From Parasponia andersonii (taxonomy: Eukaryota; Streptophyta; Magnoliopsida; Rosales; Cannabaceae): DNA of 64,000 nucleotides. Both the position numbers and the translations under genes were made by a program. Below, piece after piece: positions 58,250 to 64,000 of the stretch; within the stretch, counting starts at the first letter, position 1, and the number at the start of each line of letters is the position of its first letter. Location: contig JXTB01000306.1 in the NCBI GenBank assembly GCA_002914805.1, forward strand, positions 352,242 to 416,241, written 5' to 3'. The notes under the pieces are model-generated. The model saw only the letters and a program-made list of their open reading frames with translations, had not been told where the DNA came from and did no database searches.

Positions 58250-58547
58250 TACAAGAAAATACCATGAGATTAAGAATTTCTAAAAATTAATATCCTCGAC
58301 TGACCTTTTGACCAATTTTAGTAACAAAAAAATAATAATATTTTTTATTAAAACTAGATTTGTCCTTATTATTCTTCTTAATTTTGAGAATATTATTATC
58401 TATTACTAGTTATTCAAAAAAAACAACTTAAGGTATTAGTTTTCAGAAATTCTTAATTTCAAGATATTATTTTATAGAGTCTAAATTTTAGGGTTTAAAT
58501 TGTAGTACATTTAAACTTTAGGGTACTTTTTTGCATTTTAGCCTTAT
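58250..58547. mobile_element. Foldback MITE, copy 3 (left arm truncated)
   Basis: ctacaagaaaatacc...gattaagaatttctaaaaat on the left is mirrored by ttttcagaaattcttaattt on the right. The right end is tttagggtacttttttgca. About 50 bp of the left outer arm seen in copy 2 are missing. It truncates the hAT element. Confidence 0.72.
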
Positions 58548-60900
58548 TTTATTTACTAATATTTGGTGTGATTTGATGCATTCTACCTTTTGTCTTAGGT
58601 AAATATTATGATATATATATGTATATGAGATTAGGCAGAGAAATGCAGGTCTTGGATTTTGTATTCTCTAGTTTCTTTTTGAACCATTATAAATGAATTT
58701 CCTTTGAAATCTTGTTCGACGTAACCAGTTTCCGATTTCCTTCTACTGCCCCGTTATAATGGGTAACGAAAAGATTCATTGTTCTATTAAGAGAAATAAA
58801 AAAAAAAAAAAAAAGGGACTCCATTAAAGAGAAGAATGGAGATTGCCATGAATAAGAAAACAAATAATAAAAAATACTTTATTGCAAAACCAAAATCACA
58901 CAGGTCTAATTTTTTATCCTTATAAACAACAAATAAACTTGAATAGTATGAAAATTGAGAAGAATTACCCTGTTAGCATCAAAATTACTGGTGAAATCAA
59001 ACCATTGTTACCTCATTTAATTCATTTTGGATAATCTATACATAGTTATAAAATTGAATTGTATTATTATATTCACTTAAAAGTTTACAACTCAATCCAA
59101 GTTTCCTTCCCTCTTCTCTCTCCTTTTATTTTCTTCTAATGAGTCCTTTTCTTCTTCTTCTGACTCAAAGGAGATCTTTTAGATCTTTCTCTCTATTAGG
59201 GAGTTTCATAATTTTTTCAGTTTTATTTTTCGTTATCTTTTTAAATAATTTTTTATTCGGGAAGGTATAATTCTACTCAAATCTAGATCTGTAATAGTTT
59301 TACTCCACTCAGATCTTGATCTACGGTGATTTTGGATTTCTTTTTTGTTTTTATTTAGTTCACATAGATATCTATCTATAGTAGTTTTACAGGGATCTTA
59401 TGTTTTGATCATTTTTCTCTTGTGCGTTCTGACTCAGATCTGGATAATATGAATAATGGTATTTACCCTTCAATAGTTTTTAGATTCGAAGCAAAAGACA
59501 CAAATAATTGAGTGGAGAGTTATAACGAGCCAACTAAAGAGAGGTTTATTGAAGTGCACAATAACAATTATCCATATGAGTCCCCTTTTAGGTAGATTTT
59601 GTCAGAATCCTAGAGCAAAAAATTCCTCGATTAAATTTGATTTGTTTCTTATGGATATGGCCATTGTATTTGAATACCCTTTTATGGGTAATGTACTTTC
59701 TTTCTATCACTAATGAAATTATTTTTTCTTAAAAAAATTGAATTGTGTATAATTGTTATTTGTTAACATTTATTACATAATTTCTTATGAATTTACTATA
59801 TAAGGTAAGTTTAAGGGGGTGGGGTAATAAATAAAGTTTATTGATTAATGATATATGAAGGCACTTATATCAATTTACAAGACAATATTTTTGTATATAG
59901 TGAATTAATTAGAAAGTACGAGGGGAGAGAAAACAATATGCCACCCTTTTTAAAATCAAATTAGAATTAAGAAATAATGGCATAAATAGAATTTGACTTT
60001 TAAATTTTTTGGAAAAAACATGACTTTTACTTTTTTGTGAAAAAAATCTTGGTTTTTAAATTATTGTAAAATAATACTTTAATTTTATAATTCTGTAAAT
60101 TAATACACAAATATTTATAATTTTTTTAAAATTAATACTTTAGATTATTGAATTCTGCAAATTAATTCCTTGATATTTACAATGTTTGTAAATTAATACC
60201 CCATTTTTGAATCGGCACCATAAGGAAGTTTAAAGATGCAAATATTCCTTGTTAACTTATTTAAAATGTTTTAACATTATTATGCCATATTATTGAAAAA
60301 AAATTAAAATCATTTTTTTCAGTTAACTGTGCAAAAATATACTAGATTGTTTTAAGTTAGTTTCAATAAATTTAAGTGTTTGTCAACATACATGAGATGC
60401 TTGTCAACATACATGAGATATTTTTTGTCACGCTCCAATTATGAGAATATGCACTGTGCAAGTTATAAATTCAAAAGTATAGCACTAATTAACATTCTGA
60501 ATCCTTATGCTATCTCTATAATATACAGCAAATATTCTTCACACTATTTTTTGAATCTCAAAACATGATAAGCACTATAGAAGTGTAAAACTCGAAGAAA
60601 CCCTAAACTTAAAAAAAGAATTATTTTAATAATTATTTATCATGATCTTTTAATATTACTATTTTCTCTTGAAGAATGAATTTATCATGTTAATTTTCTT
60701 GTCTAAAATTTTATTATGTATATTTTATTTCTTTGATCATAGAAATTGAGTAGTTGTATACTAATGAATTTCGTGAATATGTTGCAGTGAGATTATCTAC
60801 ATACAAAAAAACCAAGTTGAACTATGTGCTTAATTGAAAGTATAAATTAGTTTACAGCATATATGGCTATTGTTGTTAATATGAAATAGACCTAGTTAAT
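58548..60900. other. AT-rich intergenic; possible LINE/SINE-like tail
   Basis: No gene. At 59660-59740 the phrase gggtaatgtactttctttct...actaatgaaatt resembles the 3' ends of plant LINE-like sequences, preceded by 500 bp with repeated gatct words; this is weak. At 60050-60200 'tttgtaaattaatac' recurs four or five times at a spacing of about 40-45 bp. Confidence 0.35.
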
Positions 60901-63800
60901 TATGTTTACTATTGAGCCCTAAATTGTTTGAGTTCATTAATCATTTATCTTGGCTCAATAGGTAATAAAAAAGTCTAAATTTGAAATTGTTAGTATTCTT
61001 ATTTGTAATTATCATTAGGTTTTAATCCTTTAGCCCAGTATCATTTATCTTAGCCCAATAGGTAACAGGAGAGCCGAAGTTGAAGTAAATATTTCAAGCC
61101 CAAATAATAAGTTAAATAGTCACAAGTAAGAAAAAAATATATATATATATATATAAATAGTAAAAGAAGAATTAGTGGTGTAGCCACTAACATTTTAATA
61201 ATATGCATATATATTTGTCAATTCACTTATATGAATGAAAAATGATGTAAAAGATCATTAACATATTTTATTTATATATTATTACCATTAAAATAGAAGA
61301 AATTTATTAATTACATTAGAAAACAAAACAAAAATTAGGTAAGTTATGTAATAATGCATTAGTTATTTGAATGGTATATCCATTATATAGATTTTATGGA
61401 TATTAAATATAGATATGATAAGATAATAAATTATTATTTTTAAGTGGATGAAGGATAGTTAGGTTAATAAAATTAATTTAATAGCATGATGAAAATATAA
61501 CAAATAAAAAAAAAGTTAGGTAAATGGTGATTATTATTAATAATTTTTTGAATTAATTTTGAATTATATTTTATGTACATAATTAGCCTATAAATAAGAC
61601 ACTCTTTTGTAAACATAATCAAATTTCTTCATTTCTTTTCCTCCATCTTTCTCTCAAAGTTTATATTTCATCCATCGTGATTTCAAGAATTTTCTCTTAG
61701 AGTTCTTCAAGTTTCAAGAAAAAAAAAAAGTAATTCTTATAAGTCTTAGTCTTTCAAGATTTGTATATTTTATTGCACTTAGGTTTAAATTCAACCTATG
61801 ATATATATAGAGTTAGAAACCTTATTAAGGTCTGAAATTTTTGTGACAAGTATTTTAATATGTGTACTTAATTTCTGGAAAGTTTCACTTTTATACCCTA
61901 CTTCTATAATTTTATAAAAATCATTTAACATAAGTTAGTCGTTAGCTAAGAAAAGCTGTAAAACGGATTTTATATAATTGATTCTATGATTTCAAAGGGC
62001 GAACATTTTTATTTTGGGTTGAAATTTTAACTATATATTCATATATATATTAAGATCATTTCTGAAAGCTTTCATAATTTTTTGTTCTCTATGAAATTAA
62101 TTATACTTTTTGGAATATATAATGCTTCAAAATTTCAAAATGCTGAAATAAATTCTAAGGTATAATTACAAGTGATTAAAGTGCTATGAAATTATCTATT
62201 TTAGAATTTTCAAATGTTATACATAAGTTATAAAAATGTTAATGATGTTCTTTTAAAATTTTGAGTTTATTTGATCTATGAAACACACTCGAAAATTCAA
62301 TCATTATCGTTTAGTCGCATCTTTAACAATTTTATTACAAATTCTAAATTAGAAAAACAAATAGTGATAAATATTGTTTATAAATTCTAAACCATAATCT
62401 TTATATTTCGGTTTATTTCATATGGATTCATATAAATTTTTAGAATGAATAGAATTATGGACTATAATATGAAATTCCTTAACTACGCATTACGCTCCAA
62501 AATTCTCCAATTTTAATGTAAAACATTATTTTAGGATTTATGTTGTGAATGTTGATGCATGAATAATATATAAAAAGGATAAAGAAGAGGCATGTGGTTG
62601 CAACAAGGTTAAGTGTTTAGTATTTCATTGCAAGCACGAAGAACATTTTTTAAAGACTTAAGATAAGTACAATCTCACCTACAACATGGATAGTTTTAAA
62701 AGAATATTCTGTTTGAAATAAAAGTATTTGAGATAATTAAATGTGATATTTTTCTTATGCATGAGATGTTTATTTGACTTGTATATGTGCCTATGAAAAT
62801 ACATGCCTCCTACGATAATAAGATGAGATAAATTTACTTTATAATATTGTTCATAACTTGATAAATATACTTCAATTAAAGGGAGTATCAAGAATATGAA
62901 ATATAAGTTTTGGTTTGAAATATGATACAACCATTTATGTTAAAGAGGAAACTAAGTAAAAGATAAGAATATAAAAGTGTCGTACCCAACTTCCACTAGG
63001 TGAAGATTTTTAAGGAAAGATAAGTCCGACCTCCACTAGATGAGGATTCTCGAGAAAAATATAATAAATTTATGACCGTTGGAGTTTCAATTGAGTCGCT
63101 CTCCTGATTTCTAGTCGGTAAGTGCGCACTTGGTACGTACACAAGGGCCCATAAGAAAGATAAAGATTTTTCAATAATATATGTGATAAAATATTACTTC
63201 ATAAAATATAAGTTGAAAGATTACACAAGGACACAAAAAATTGAACTTTCATAAAATATTATTTGTATAAAATATTTAATGAGATGAATTGTACTTACTG
63301 AGCGAAAGCTCACGTAGTGTAAATATCCATATTGTAGGTACCTAAGGCAAGCAACTTTTATTTTGAATGATACGTTGACTAAAATCGAGGTAGGGATGGA
63401 TGCGAGGAACGGGCTTTAGGATACCACCATTATAAATTTCTGTATAAGTTGTCTTCTCTTTAAACGATACAATTTATTTAAATATATAAGATTAAGTCAT
63501 ATATTTCTTTAAGTTAATAACGAGATGAAATATTTAAGTATGAAATCTAAATTTTAAGTTTAGTTATGCCTCTAAAATTAAGTAATCATTTTGCTATATA
63601 CAATATGACTAATTTTATCTAAATATCCCTTTATAGAATACCATATATATATATAGATAGATATATATATGCTATCTTGAAGTATATTTTCAATAATTAA
63701 AGATTTTTAAATAATTATATTTTTTTATTATCTAATATATTGATTTAAACAAATGTAAGACTAAATGAGCTTTGTCAAAAAGACTTAAACTGTCTAAGAA
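60900..63800 (+). repeat. Probable gypsy LTR relic (+ strand)
   Basis: A TATA-like cctataaataagacactc (61588) is followed by a pyrimidine-rich leader. At 62980-63130 there are repeated phrases (ccaacttccactaggtgaa, cgacctccactagatgagg). At 63295-63313 the stem-loop ttactgagcgaaagctcacg is of the same type as in the gypsy LTRs at 35.3 and 41.4 kb. The order TATA, repeats, hairpin matches a chromovirus LTR of about 2 kb. No interior or partner LTR lies in the window, and ends are not defined. Confidence 0.4.
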
Positions 63801-64000
63801 GAGCTTGGAATTTAAGAGAACCACTTGTGACTCCCCTCTTCACCTGGAAGCCCTTTTAGTTGCGCATTATTTAAATCTAAACAAAAAATAATAATATTCC
63901 CTTCAATAGTTTCTATAAATTTGTTAATATGACATTTAGAACAATTGGTTAACTATCTTGAGAGAATTATATAAAAAAAATTGCCAGGAATTTTCATAGT
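63801..64000. other. Window end, nothing recognised
   Basis: AT-rich sequence after the LTR-like region. No open frame or repeat of note. Confidence 0.4.

Noticed and set aside
62679-62930. 83-codon minus-strand frame
   Set aside because: AT-rich, Lys/Asn/Ile/Tyr composition, no motif, and lies in the probable LTR relic.
1-64000. CRISPR array, rRNA, or bacterial-type operon
   Set aside because: No regularly spaced identical repeats, no rRNA-like conserved blocks, and all real genes have introns and plant affinities.

Overview
This is a window of a flowering-plant nuclear genome, almost certainly a eudicot. It is AT-rich, has GT-AG introns, plant-type NBS-LRR and JMJ32-type genes, and dense nested transposons. 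The species cannot be told from the sequence alone. Only two host genes look functional: the 3' end of a bystin/ENP1 gene (+, 1-809) and a complete JMJ32-like JmjC oxygenase gene (-, 29338-31284). A CC-NBS-LRR resistance gene (-, 22232-23999) is a broken relic. Most of the rest is transposable-element sequence.

Layout: (1) Bystin 3' exons occupy 1-809, and the last intron reads as a textbook U12-type AT-AC intron. (2) 1.45-18.04 kb is a nest of Ty1-copia fossils. Copia-1 (gag only, + strand) sits in the outer part of one LTR of copia-2 (- strand), which itself sits in a third, older LTR of its own family. (3) 18.0-21.5 kb holds short palindrome clusters, an exon-like piece of a ULP1/SENP-type protease and a copia LTR relic. 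(4) 22.2-24.0 kb is the broken CNL gene, whose 5' side is cut by a Ty3-gypsy chromovirus fragment (24.0-25.5 kb). A chimeric junction, a tandem duplication and a MITE follow. (5) 27.7-33 kb has a foldback MITE, the JMJ32 gene and an exon-like membrane-protein fragment.

(6) About 33.2-54.5 kb reads best as one old Mutator-like element (MULE). A mudrA-type transposase lies on the + strand (33.9-39.5 kb) and a ULP1-like cysteine protease lies convergently on the - strand (about 54.4-49.9 kb). The element has been split by later insertions, four of which have perfect target-site duplications: a 2.9-kb gypsy-type solo LTR (TACCT), a 519-bp hAT MITE (GTTGAGTA), a 9.2-kb gypsy element (ATATT) and a 772-bp hAT-type element (CTTGCCCT). 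A foldback MITE and a 0.9-kb MITE-like element also lie in it. This resembles the plant MULEs that carry ULP genes (KI/Kaonashi type).

(7) 54.9-58.2 kb is a decayed hAT transposase gene with a minisatellite in its 5' intron, truncated by a third foldback MITE. (8) 58.5-64 kb is AT-rich intergenic sequence with a probable gypsy LTR relic (about 61.5-63.6 kb).

No rRNA, tRNA or CRISPR feature was found. The points most worth a second look are the U12 AT-AC intron, the MULE with its ULP1 cargo and datable nested insertions, the foldback MITE family, and a stem-loop with a GNRA-type loop shared by several gypsy-type LTRs.
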